Positions 54,636 to 62,207 of a stretch of DNA of 64,000 nt are shown piece after piece (position 1 is the stretch's first letter; each line of letters begins with the position of its first letter). The stretch spans positions 1-64,000 of the forward strand of contig VRUL01000003.1 of assembly GCA_019456145.1 (NCBI GenBank), in the 5' to 3' direction. Position numbers and translations under genes: made by a program. A model generated the notes under the pieces. The model worked only from the letters and a program-made list of their open reading frames with translations. It made no database searches and was not told where the DNA came from. The DNA is from Planctomycetota bacterium (GTDB taxonomy: Bacteria > Planctomycetota > Phycisphaerae > Sedimentisphaerales > Anaerobacaceae).

Positions 54636-55478
54636 ATGAACGTATTTATAAGCTGGTCTGGTAAAATGAGTGGGGAGCTTGCAAAAGTTCTTCGCGATTG
54701 GCTTCCAAGTGTCATTCAGGCAGCAAAACCATACTTCTCTACTGACGACATCGAAAAAGGGACGAGAGGTAATACTATGCTTGCAAAAGAACTTGAGGAA
54801 GCTGGCATCGGCATTCTATGCCTCACGAGGGAAAATCTGGAAGCTTCGTGGATAATGTTTGAAGCAGGAGCGCTTTCGAAAAGCCTCGATAAATCACGGG
54901 TCTGTCCCATACTGTTTGGTAGCCTTGGAACAACCGACCTACAAGGTCCGCTGACCAATTTTCAGGCCGCTAAGTTCAACAAAGAAGAAATGCATAAAGT
55001 GATATCGACAATAAATACTCAGTTAGGCGATGCGGCCTTGGGCCCAAAGACACTCGATACTGTTTTTGAAAAGTGGTGGCCTGACCTTGACGAAAAAGTT
55101 AAGGATGTTCTATCCAAAGCCCCCAAGGACACCAAAGAAAAGGTTCGTGGCGACAGAGAACTACTTGAGGAAATCCTGACGCTCGCGAGGCAAATCCCTG
55201 CTCTGGGAAGGAGTTATCATGACTCACAAGTCGGAGGTACGTTAACATATAACGTTGACGCGTTAGAGATGGCCAGTGCCTTACTTCTTGTTATGACTGT
55301 GGACAAAGCGCATGATATTGTAAAAGATTTCTATGGAATTGACGATTCTCTTACAAGTATTGTCATTAAACAGGCTCAGCTCCAAGAGCTTTGGAAACTG
55401 ACATCGCCTAAAGATAAAGGAGAGGAGATAACATCAGAAGTCAAGAAGTTGGCCAAAACAGAAGCAAAAAAGAAATAA
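54636..55478 (+). CDS. TIR domain protein
   Basis: Encodes 280 residues from the ATG at 54636 (MNVFISWSG), with AAGGGAT upstream; an in-frame ATG at 54594 overlaps the previous stop (ATGA) but lacks a ribosome site. Residues 1-140 are a TIR fold: strand 'NVFISWSG', the 'FSTDDIEKGTRG' loop, 'IGILCLTRENLEASWIMFEA' with the conserved Glu76 expected in NAD-cleaving TIRs, and 'PILFG'. Residues ~150-280 are helical with no known domain. Many bacterial TIR proteins cleave NAD+ or make signalling nucleotides during phage defence. I see the family and the catalytic Glu; activity and defence role are inferred. The linked membrane protein at 53953 is the likely partner. Confidence 0.88.
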   Translation: MNVFISWSGKMSGELAKVLRDWLPSVIQAAKPYFSTDDIEKGTRGNTMLAKELEEAGIGILCLTRENLEASWIMFEAGALSKSLDKSRVCPILFGSLGTTDLQGPLTNFQAAKFNKEEMHKVISTINTQLGDAALGPKTLDTVFEKWWPDLDEKVKDVLSKAPKDTKEKVRGDRELLEEILTLARQIPALGRSYHDSQVGGTLTYNVDALEMASALLLVMTVDKAHDIVKDFYGIDDSLTSIVIKQAQLQELWKLTSPKDKGEEITSEVKKLAKTEAKKK

Positions 55479-55959
55479 CCAAGAAATCACACCAACAGCG
55501 TGAAAACCATGACACACACATATTAACTTATCAAAGAGCAAATATCAAATAGCGTCCAGGACGAGGACGTCGGTCGTTTTATTATAACTGTTTTTAATAA
55601 ACCGGTCGGGGCATCGGGAGAAACGTGGACTTCTAACTTAACTTCCCCAAGCGTGCCAACGTGGGATTTGCCGGGCTGATGGTAACAATAGCAAGCACAG
55701 GAGATACTTCGTGAATTTCCCTCATTCAAACTATAACACTAGAATTTCTGCCATTTAAAGTGTAAATTACCGTGTTGATTGTAACTTGTGTGTGTTCTTA
55801 TGCGTATAAAGAGGGTGAGGCGCCGAGGGAAAAGTCAGATAAACCCAATCCTGCTAGAATGCCCCGAAAAATACATATTATCTGCTGTTTATAAAACCTT
55901 GATAACTCTAACAATTCAGCAGGAATCTGTAAAAATAAAAATTTCTTAAAAGAGTTTGT
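55479..55959. other. Gene-free AT-rich stretch after the TIR gene
   Basis: No recognised element and no supported frame. The minus-strand frame 55523-55729 has no family match or ribosome site. Confidence 0.5.
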
Positions 55960-56530
55960 TTTTTATTGAACATATATGTAATGTTTGGTATATTATAAAC
56001 AGTAATATAGAATTGAGAATTAAGAATGTAGAATTGAGCAATCAGAAGTCTTCAGTCTGTAGTCTTGAATCTTGAGTCTATAGTCTGAATTTAGCGGAGA
56101 ACCGCACGAATCGGGCAAGCCGCCCAAGTCTTAGTATCAGCAGATGCACGCAAAAAAGCATTATTTTGCATCATAATTGCCAATGTTTTAAACATTTGGG
56201 TGTATTAATGGATAAAAAACACTTATTTCGCTGGCTACAAATAAAAGTCTGCCCGAAGGGCCTCCACAAATCCCTGACACCTGATCCCTGGCCCCTGACC
56301 CCTGCTCTCTCTACAACTGTAGAGGAATCTTTACAAATCAGCCCCTTTATTATGCAAAACGAACCCAATTTCTCAGAGGGTCAAATGAACGTAAGTAATT
56401 TTATAACAAAGGATTATGAAGATAAAACCAATTGGACACTTGGTGAAAACGAACCCAAAACGAACCCAATTAAAGCCAATACAAACCCAATTTATCGCGG
56501 CGTAGCCTCTGGCAAAGCCGGATCAAAGCC
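55960..56530 (+). repeat. Long dispersed repeat, copy B (AACGAACCCAA family)
   Basis: It has the same order as copy A at 12300-13110: TTGAACATATATGTAATGTT, then TTTGGTATATTATAAACAG (55967-56010), AT-rich text with AATTGAGAATT-type units, and AACGAACCCAA and AAAGCCAAT units (56350-56530). The frame 56166-56612 reads through it and is not a gene. Confidence 0.75.
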
Positions 56531-56625
56531 AATTTCAAGTGTAAAAATACACCGATTTCAGGCAAAAAACCTAAAAAGCTCCGTAGAGAGTCTTTTTTGG
56601 AAAAAATTGTAAATTATTTAGGAAT

Positions 56626-56655
56626 TTGCTTACATTACTGTGCATATTGTATCAT
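56626..56655 (+). promoter_or_regulatory. Candidate promoter of the HTH-Clp_N operon
   Basis: TTGCTT (56626-56631), 18 nt, TATCAT (56650-56655), 31 bp before the ATG. Confidence 0.4.
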
Positions 56656-56685
56656 ATTGTTACATATTAGTGAGGATAATGTCCT

Positions 56686-57357
56686 ATGCAATTGATGTCA
56701 ATAGAAGATTTGGCTGTTTATCTTGGCGATTCGAAACGCACGATTTACAAATACATCGCCAACGGCGATTGTCCGCCGTATATCCGAATAAGCGCCAAGA
56801 ACATCAAATTCGACCGTGCCGACGTCGATGCCTGGCTGGAATCAAAAAAGGTCTTTCCGGGACCGGGAGGTAAAAAAATGAGTAATCTTACAACGTTGCC
56901 CTGGACGCCCCGTGCACAGCGGGTAATGAAGGCCTCTGAAAAAGCTGCTCGGCTGTATAAGGCCGGCTATGCAGGAACAGGACAAATTCTGCTAAGTATC
57001 GTAGAAGTTAAGGAATGTCTCGGCGCAGTGATACTGAGAAACCTCAAGATCGATAAGGAAAAGATTCGAGAGGTTTATGAGCAACTGCAAAAGGACCCGA
57101 ACGTAAAAGTTGAAGATAAGACGGCCAGTGACAAACAAAACTTAACCGATAGTGCGCAAAAAACAATTCAGTGTGCATCTGACGAAGCGCTCCGATTAGG
57201 GCATGAGTACGTTGGCGCCGAACACTTACTGGCGGGGATATTGCTCGTCGGTGATGGCTGGGGCCATCGGATTTTGACAGAGCTTGGCGTAACTCTTGAA
57301 CAGGTACTCAGCGAAACCGCAAAACTGATTGTTAGCCGACCGGTCCAAGTAGAATAA
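56686..57357 (+). CDS. Helix-turn-helix (excisionase/MerR-type) - Clp_N fusion protein
   Basis: Encodes 223 residues. Residues 1-55 are an HTH_17/excisionase-type DNA-binding domain ('SIEDLAVYLGDSKRTIYKYI', 'FDRADVDAWLESKK'). Residues ~72-220 are two Clp_N repeats ('WTPRAQRVMKASEKAARLYK', 'YAGTGQILLSI', 'LTDSAQKTIQCASDEALRLG', 'YVGAEHLLAGIL'), the peptide- or adaptor-binding module of ClpA/C. No ATPase is fused. Inside the gene, GGGAGG 7 nt before an in-frame ATG (56878) could start a Clp_N-only form of 159 residues. Three small membrane proteins follow on the same strand after 59, 35 and 66 bp. It is probably a regulator that senses a protein ligand, perhaps controlling its own operon. Confidence 0.9.
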   Translation: MQLMSIEDLAVYLGDSKRTIYKYIANGDCPPYIRISAKNIKFDRADVDAWLESKKVFPGPGGKKMSNLTTLPWTPRAQRVMKASEKAARLYKAGYAGTGQILLSIVEVKECLGAVILRNLKIDKEKIREVYEQLQKDPNVKVEDKTASDKQNLTDSAQKTIQCASDEALRLGHEYVGAEHLLAGILLVGDGWGHRILTELGVTLEQVLSETAKLIVSRPVQVE

Positions 57358-57416
57358 TTGTTGGGTTGTTCAGTGCAATAACACTGACACCTAAAACGCA
57401 AGGAAAGGAAAAAGAA

Positions 57417-57680
57417 ATGATAGACACTATTCTGGCTGCGACAGAATCCGTCAAAACTTTCACACGGGTATCTATTTTTGGCATACTCGTATTTCTTTGC
57501 TTTGGATTTATTGTCGCGCTGGTTATCATTGGCCTGGTTCGATTGGTCAAGTTTTTGGGCACTGCAAACAAAGAGATGAAGCTGACCCGTATGGAGATGG
57601 GCAAGCTTGCTGAAGAAGTTCAAATTATCCGCCGAAAGCTCGAAAATCACACTAAAAATGACGGGGCGGCCGAGCCATAA
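57417..57680 (+). CDS. Small single-pass membrane coiled-coil protein (first of three)
   Basis: Encodes 87 residues from the ATG at 57417 (MIDTILAATE), which has a purine-rich AAGGAAAGGAAAAAG site; the open frame begins 17 codons earlier without one. A transmembrane helix (about 20-45) is followed by a charged coiled coil with 'MKLTRMEMGKLAEEVQIIRR'. The same motif, as 'MKLMRMEVGKLAEELRLLRN', is in the next gene, so these are paralogues. There is no enzymatic motif. Its place directly after the HTH-Clp_N gene suggests a shared role, for example as a membrane tether or a target of the Clp_N protein. Confidence 0.8.
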   Translation: MIDTILAATESVKTFTRVSIFGILVFLCFGFIVALVIIGLVRLVKFLGTANKEMKLTRMEMGKLAEEVQIIRRKLENHTKNDGAAEP

Positions 57681-57715
57681 AGTAGCAAATTGAAAACGCA
57701 AAGAAAGGTGTAAAG

Positions 57716-57973
57716 ATGATTAGTAACCTTTTCATCCTGGCAGAGAGCGCAAAAGACACGTTGTTTTCAGACAGCCCCGCAGTGTTACTTCTCATCTACG
57801 CATTTGTCATAGTTCTAATCATCATAGCGGTATTTATTTTTATACGATTCCTGAACAGCGGAATCAGAGAGATGAAACTGATGCGTATGGAAGTAGGGAA
57901 ATTGGCCGAGGAACTTCGGCTGCTACGTAATGATTTAAAAGGCAACAGGCGGAATAGTTCATCAATACAGTAA
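57716..57973 (+). CDS. Small single-pass membrane coiled-coil protein (second of three)
   Basis: Encodes 85 residues with AAAGGTG before the ATG. A helix about 20-45 (VLLLIYAFVIVLIIIAVFIF) spans the membrane. The cytoplasmic part 'MKLMRMEVGKLAEELRLLRN' is clearly related to the first protein. The spacing to its neighbours is 35 and 66 bp. The upstream text GAAAACGCAA(A)GAAAGG resembles that before the first gene, which supports tandem duplication. Confidence 0.8.
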   Translation: MISNLFILAESAKDTLFSDSPAVLLLIYAFVIVLIIIAVFIFIRFLNSGIREMKLMRMEVGKLAEELRLLRNDLKGNRRNSSSIQ

Positions 57974-58039
57974 AGACAGATTTTTGTTGTGTACAGGTAT
58001 CAAAAATGAAAATGAAGAAATACGAGAAAGGGAAAAGAA

Positions 58040-58273
58040 ATGATAAGTGATATATTAGCGTTTTTCACACCGGGGCCGCTTGAATTGCTCATTATTCTAT
58101 TTTTTCTGGCCATTCCAGTTGTTTTGATTATCCTGGTTGTTATATACGTTTTGCGAGGTAGTAAGGAGAGGCAGAAACTGCATCAGAAAATGGACGAACT
58201 TGCCGATGAACTAAAGCGTACTCAAGAGCAACTGCAAAACCAGAAGAAAAATAAACCGCCGGCCCAGTCATAA
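58040..58273 (+). CDS. Small single-pass membrane coiled-coil protein (third of three)
   Basis: Encodes 77 residues with AAAGGGAAAAG before the ATG. The transmembrane helix (about 13-38) is followed by 'LHQKMDELADELKRTQEQLQ', a more diverged version of the coiled coil in the other two. Its last codons overlap the end of prmC tail-to-tail by 6 bp (58268-58273). Confidence 0.78.
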   Translation: MISDILAFFTPGPLELLIILFFLAIPVVLIILVVIYVLRGSKERQKLHQKMDELADELKRTQEQLQNQKKNKPPAQS

Positions 58274-59146
58274 TGATTTTCTTAACGCGGTTACGATACG
58301 GTCGTTGTCGTGAAAATCTTTTTCGATTTTGATTTCGACGAAAGTTTCGGCTTTTTCGAGCAGGTCCTTAATCGCCGGACCTTGTGCATAGCCTATCTCC
58401 AATATCAGCGCACCGTCGGGCTTCAGGAACCGGTCGGCTTTATCAATAATTCTTCGGTATACATCCAGGCCGTCAACTCCTGCGAAAAGGGCCAACCTCG
58501 GTTCGTAATCTTTCACGTTTTTGTCGAGCTTTTCAAATTCAGCGGCACTTACATAAGGCGGATTGCAAACAATCAAGTCGAATTTTTCCACGTCCAGTTG
58601 CGGGACAATTGGTTCGAATAAATCGCCGCATATCAGCTTAATCCGGTCCTTTAGCCGGTGCTTTTCGATGTTATTAGCGGCAACATTCAGGGCGGCATCG
58701 CAGATATCTGTTGCGATTATTTTTGCATCCGGGGAATTCTTTGCGATTGCAACGGCGATACAGGCGCAGCCGGTACACAAATCGCAGACGAATTGTGTGC
58801 CTGCGCGAGTCCGCAAAAATTCGATTGCGCGTTCGACGAGTAATTCGGTCTCCGGCCGAGGGATCATACAATCAGGGCTGACTTCTAATTGTAAAGAATA
58901 GAATTCAGTCCTTCCGGTCAGATAGCAAATCGGTTCATGTTGGCCGGCCCGTTTTACTAAATCGTGCAATCTGTCCAATTGCTCTTTGTCAACTGGTTTG
59001 TCGAATTGCGTGTACAATTCGATGCGCTCCATTGCCAGGACGTGGCTGAGCAGCAATTCAGCACTTAGACGAGGCGCGTCAATGCCCTTTTCGGCAAAGT
59101 ATTCGGTCGTCCAGTTCAAGAGCTTTTGTATCGTCCAGTTCTGCAT
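58268..59146 (-). CDS. prmC: Peptide chain release factor N5-glutamine methyltransferase
   Basis: PrmC/HemK methylates the GGQ glutamine of release factors RF1 and RF2 with SAM. Encodes 292 residues from the ATG at 59146 (MQNWTIQKLLNW). The frame is open another 111 codons upstream, but these read through a dispersed repeat (59147-59420) and are not part of the protein. An N-terminal helical domain is followed by the SAM-binding Rossmann fold. Motifs are 'YLTGRTEFYSL', 'CMIPRPETELLVERAI', 'VCDLCTGCACIAVAIA' (motif I, with CTGCAC where DLGTGSG is usual), 'IIATDICDAAL' and the diagnostic NPPYV. The start has only a weak ribosome site. Confidence 0.94.
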   Translation of the reverse strand: MQNWTIQKLLNWTTEYFAEKGIDAPRLSAELLLSHVLAMERIELYTQFDKPVDKEQLDRLHDLVKRAGQHEPICYLTGRTEFYSLQLEVSPDCMIPRPETELLVERAIEFLRTRAGTQFVCDLCTGCACIAVAIAKNSPDAKIIATDICDAALNVAANNIEKHRLKDRIKLICGDLFEPIVPQLDVEKFDLIVCNPPYVSAAEFEKLDKNVKDYEPRLALFAGVDGLDVYRRIIDKADRFLKPDGALILEIGYAQGPAIKDLLEKAETFVEIKIEKDFHDNDRIVTALRKSL

Positions 59147-59420
59147 GGGAAGATTATACTTAGGGCAAAGAAAAGTGGAAAACAAAAAGAACTCACAGAG
59201 AGTGCACTTGGTTTGAAATTGGGTTTGTTTGGGTTCGTATTGGGTTTGTTTTGGCATTATATTGGCCTTTATTGGGTTTGTATTGGCTTTGATTGGGTTC
59301 GTTTTGGGTTCGTTTTTTCCTGGTCCGCTAAGTGTCTTATTTTTATAATCCATTGTTAATACTTTCTTTATGTTCATTTGGTCATCCGGGAAATTGGGTT
59401 CGTTTTGCATAAAAATACTT
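59147..59420 (-). repeat. Long dispersed repeat, copy C, fused in frame to prmC
   Basis: Read on the minus strand it begins TTATGCAAAACGAACCCAAT and continues with many AACGAACCCAA, AAAGCCAAT and AAGGCCAAT units, as in copies A and B. It ends just before the prmC start and keeps that frame open, which would mislead gene callers into a 403-residue protein. Confidence 0.75.
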
Positions 59421-59965
59421 CGATCGTCGCTCGTATTTAGTTGGTAGTTCTTAGTTCGTAGGTCATAATTGGCTGGCAAATTAGGCTGGATAGGCGGCTT
59501 GCGTAGCTTATAGTAGGTAGTTCATAATTCATTGTTAGTTCGTAGTTCATAGTAGGTAGTTATTCACCATTCAATAAGGAAAAAATTTGACTTGGCCTGC
59601 TGGCCCTAAGACCTTGCCACTCGGTGGCTTACGACATGCAAACTGAAATGTCATCTTCGCCTACTGGCGTCGTATGTTTACCTGCTGGTAAACATACAGG
59701 TATTTTAGCAGATTTCCAAACAATAGACAAGGAAAAAATAAAAAAAAAGGACTTTTTTTGGCCGGGGATTTTTGTTGTAAATCACGTTAGATAACGCTTC
59801 GCTATTCTGGGTCCCTGCCTACTGCATGCAGGGATTCGGGCAAACAGCACGGAAAAGAACTGGGGATTCTTAAATAACACTATTTTCTCCGGCTACTTAC
59901 CCTATTCTCGATAAATTCCGCAGTCAGGAGACCAGAAACATCAATGCTGTTCGGATTGAACTATG
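59421..59965. other. Gene-free stretch with inverted and dispersed repeats
   Basis: It contains AT-rich low-complexity text of the type TAGTTCATAG (59440-59575). It also has a perfect hairpin GTATGTTTACC-TGCT-GGTAAACATAC (59672-59697). A CTGCATGCAGGGATTCGGGC element near 59820-59840 matches, inverted, the one near 7649-7672. No gene seen. Confidence 0.6.
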
Positions 59966-61126
59966 CTACTTCTCAACTGGCTCAAGTGTTCGGGTAGCTG
60001 CTTTATATCGATATTCCTTGTTCAATATTTCATCAATAAAAATATCCCCCTCTTTAAGCTTCAAATTTGTATATTCGAACGTTTCCGGTGAGATTGTTTG
60101 ATTTAGTTTATTATTGACATAAGTGCTTTCCTTTTCTAAAGCAACTTCTCCACTTGAACCATAATGTTTTGTTACTACTCTTTTAGGCAAAAAGACCCCA
60201 TTAATTAATTCATATTCCCAGGTAAATTTCTGAAGCGGTATACCACCTCCAGTAGTAACTTCCCAATATATCATATTAAAGCCACACTGGCTGGAAAATA
60301 TTTTTGCTATTATTATATAGTGGTTTGGATCACTTCTCTCCAGAGATACAACCGAGGGTTCTATGATTTTGTATTCGATAATTTCGCCTTTTATGCGTTC
60401 TTCCATCTGGAGAGTGTAGCCATCAAATTCTATCTTTCCATATCTATTAATTTTCTTTATTAAAATACCAAGATGATCCCAAGTATATCCTCCGCCGGGC
60501 ATAAACATTCTTCTGGGGTCAGAAATAATACCTTCATATAATCCTGTTCGTGATTCTTTCCGTGGTGAAGGCCTCTTGACCGCTTTCCTACGGATAATTC
60601 TATTTTCTTTTCTGTCGAGACTTTGTGGTGTTACTTTAAGGAGAAAATCTGGCCTGGCAGTTATGGTTGACCAATATGGATGGGATCCACTATTGCCCAG
60701 GTCAGTTCCAGTGATATAGTTAAAATATCTACTGGGTTTTTCTCGGAAGTTGTCAATATAGACAAAGTTTTTATTTGCATCAAAAGCAAAAGTAATCTTT
60801 TCTTCTACTTTTTGTAAAATAGCTTCGGGTGTTTCTCCTTGGCCATCCGTAAATATAAACACCTCTTCCGCTGCGACTCCGGTATATACCTTGTTTAGTT
60901 TAACGTCAATTTCTCCCGACCACGTAATTATTCGCTCGTAATTATTACGTACTTGGTTCCCTATTAAATCTAAAACTATCGGCATTTCGTCGTTGGGAAT
61001 GATTCTTAGGGCGTTCCCGGAAGGGTTGTCTGCTAATGCTTCATAAGAATGACCTGTTATCAAAAAAGCCCATAATGAAACATAAACAAGAATCTTACCT
61101 ATATAGTATCGTTTATAAAACTTCAT
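59966..61126 (-). CDS. Secreted protein of unknown function (last gene of the Cys-rich operon)
   Basis: Encodes 386 residues with AAAGGGAAAG before the ATG. A signal peptide (about 1-32) is followed by a long beta-rich chain. 'IIPNDEMPIVLDLIGNQVRN' opens a helix, then many alternating strands follow ('VEEKITFAFDANKNFVYIDN', 'KFTWEYELINGVFLPKRVVT'). The strand pattern, without catalytic motifs, recalls LolA/LppX-like lipid-carrier or lipoprotein-sorting folds, but this is only a guess. A short basic linker (~185-200) divides it. It follows the Cys-rich gene by 28 bp and is co-directional with the TPR gene. Confidence 0.75.
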   Translation of the reverse strand: MKFYKRYYIGKILVYVSLWAFLITGHSYEALADNPSGNALRIIPNDEMPIVLDLIGNQVRNNYERIITWSGEIDVKLNKVYTGVAAEEVFIFTDGQGETPEAILQKVEEKITFAFDANKNFVYIDNFREKPSRYFNYITGTDLGNSGSHPYWSTITARPDFLLKVTPQSLDRKENRIIRRKAVKRPSPRKESRTGLYEGIISDPRRMFMPGGGYTWDHLGILIKKINRYGKIEFDGYTLQMEERIKGEIIEYKIIEPSVVSLERSDPNHYIIIAKIFSSQCGFNMIYWEVTTGGGIPLQKFTWEYELINGVFLPKRVVTKHYGSSGEVALEKESTYVNNKLNQTISPETFEYTNLKLKEGDIFIDEILNKEYRYKAATRTLEPVEK

Positions 61127-61154
61127 TTTCTTTCCCTTTCATAATGAATATCTG

Positions 61155-62207
61155 TTAATTGCACTGACATGTCTCTTCATAAACGGTATCAGAGACTATC
61201 TCAACTGCGGTGCATTGGAAACACGTAAAAACTATATCGCAAGCTACTTGCGTTACACATTCACCTATAGTTTTACACTCGGACGGTTCGCCAAATTCCA
61301 CTACTGGAAAACAAGACTTCTCCCCTTCGCATTCCATGCACAAACTATCTGCTTCAAACATACCGAAACAGTTCTTCACTTCATAACATATCTCATTCGA
61401 AGTATTATGGTCAAATTGTGGACAACCATCATAGCACGTTGATATTTCCAGGCCTGAATAATCCCGGGATGTAGAAGGTGAACATGTTGGTCCAACTACT
61501 TGCTTGCAGCCAGTACACTTGTAAAAATCTTCATTGTCTTCGCTGCAAATTGTAGGGTCGGTGACTTCATCCGTGCATGGTGGATTACAATAATATACAA
61601 AACCACCCATTCCATCGTCAGACCAACAGCATACTTCATCCGCATCACAGCATAGCTCATTCCAGGACGGATCTCCACAGCAATAATTAGGGGCTCCACA
61701 ACAACCCTCAGTACCACAACACGGATAATCACAGCACACACTATCGCAGCACCATTGTCCCGAGCTGCAACACACACTGTCGTGACAATAGTTGGTACAA
61801 ATACTTGCAAGACCAGGCACATCCAAGCAACAGGGGAAAGAGCCACTACATACAGTACCATATCCGTCGCCGCAGCAGGTTTCCGTAGCAGGATCATAAC
61901 ACGTTATACCGTCACAGCAGTTTTCACCAGAAGCGCAACAGGTGTCATTACAACAGGACTGGGTAGGGCTGCAATCCGATTCGCAAGAGCAGCTGTTACA
62001 ACTCACACATTCACCAGTACAGCCCGAACAGGCCCCACATTCTGCTCCTGTGTTTAGTTCGCAATAGCCGTCATCTGGTTCTTCGCCGGTAGAGACCCAA
62101 TGACAACAATCGCCGCAGTCGGGCGGTGGACAGGCTATCGCCGGCAAGGCGAAACAGGATAATAAAAAGAAAATAATCAGATGAAAGGGTCTTGATTTTA
62201 TCCTCAT
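61155..62207 (-). CDS. Extremely cysteine-rich secreted protein (granulin-like CC repeats)
   Basis: Encodes 350 residues with AAAGGAGAGG before the ATG. After a signal peptide (about 1-25) the mature chain has about 63 cysteines in about 325 residues. Fourteen are CC doublets, mostly spaced by 4-8 residues in the first 200 residues ('SCCNDTCCASGENCCDG', 'VCCSSGQWCCDSVCC'), a pattern like granulin/epithelin modules. The last ~130 residues have single cysteines. It is probably disulfide-stabilised outside the cytoplasm or metal-binding. The start overlaps the TPR gene stop (ATGA), so expression is coupled. No family with a known role is recognised in bacteria. The reverse strand is also open in part (61755-62057), an effect of the repetitive codons. 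Confidence 0.9.
   Translation of the reverse strand: MRIKSRPFHLIIFFLLSCFALPAIACPPPDCGDCCHWVSTGEEPDDGYCELNTGAECGACSGCTGECVSCNSCSCESDCSPTQSCCNDTCCASGENCCDGITCYDPATETCCGDGYGTVCSGSFPCCLDVPGLASICTNYCHDSVCCSSGQWCCDSVCCDYPCCGTEGCCGAPNYCCGDPSWNELCCDADEVCCWSDDGMGGFVYYCNPPCTDEVTDPTICSEDNEDFYKCTGCKQVVGPTCSPSTSRDYSGLEISTCYDGCPQFDHNTSNEICYEVKNCFGMFEADSLCMECEGEKSCFPVVEFGEPSECKTIGECVTQVACDIVFTCFQCTAVEIVSDTVYEETCQCN

Noticed and set aside
56166..56612. 148-codon plus-strand frame
   Set aside because: It lies in dispersed repeat copy B and carries the same QNEPNF-type peptide as the other copies.
59672..59697. Perfect 11-bp hairpin considered as a terminator of the Cys-rich operon
   Set aside because: No T-run follows on either strand in the right direction and the hairpin is 270 bp from the gene end; more likely a dispersed inverted repeat.
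61755..62057. 100-codon plus-strand frame opposite the Cys-rich gene
   Set aside because: It results from the TGT/TGC repeats read backwards (many Thr and Ala codons).
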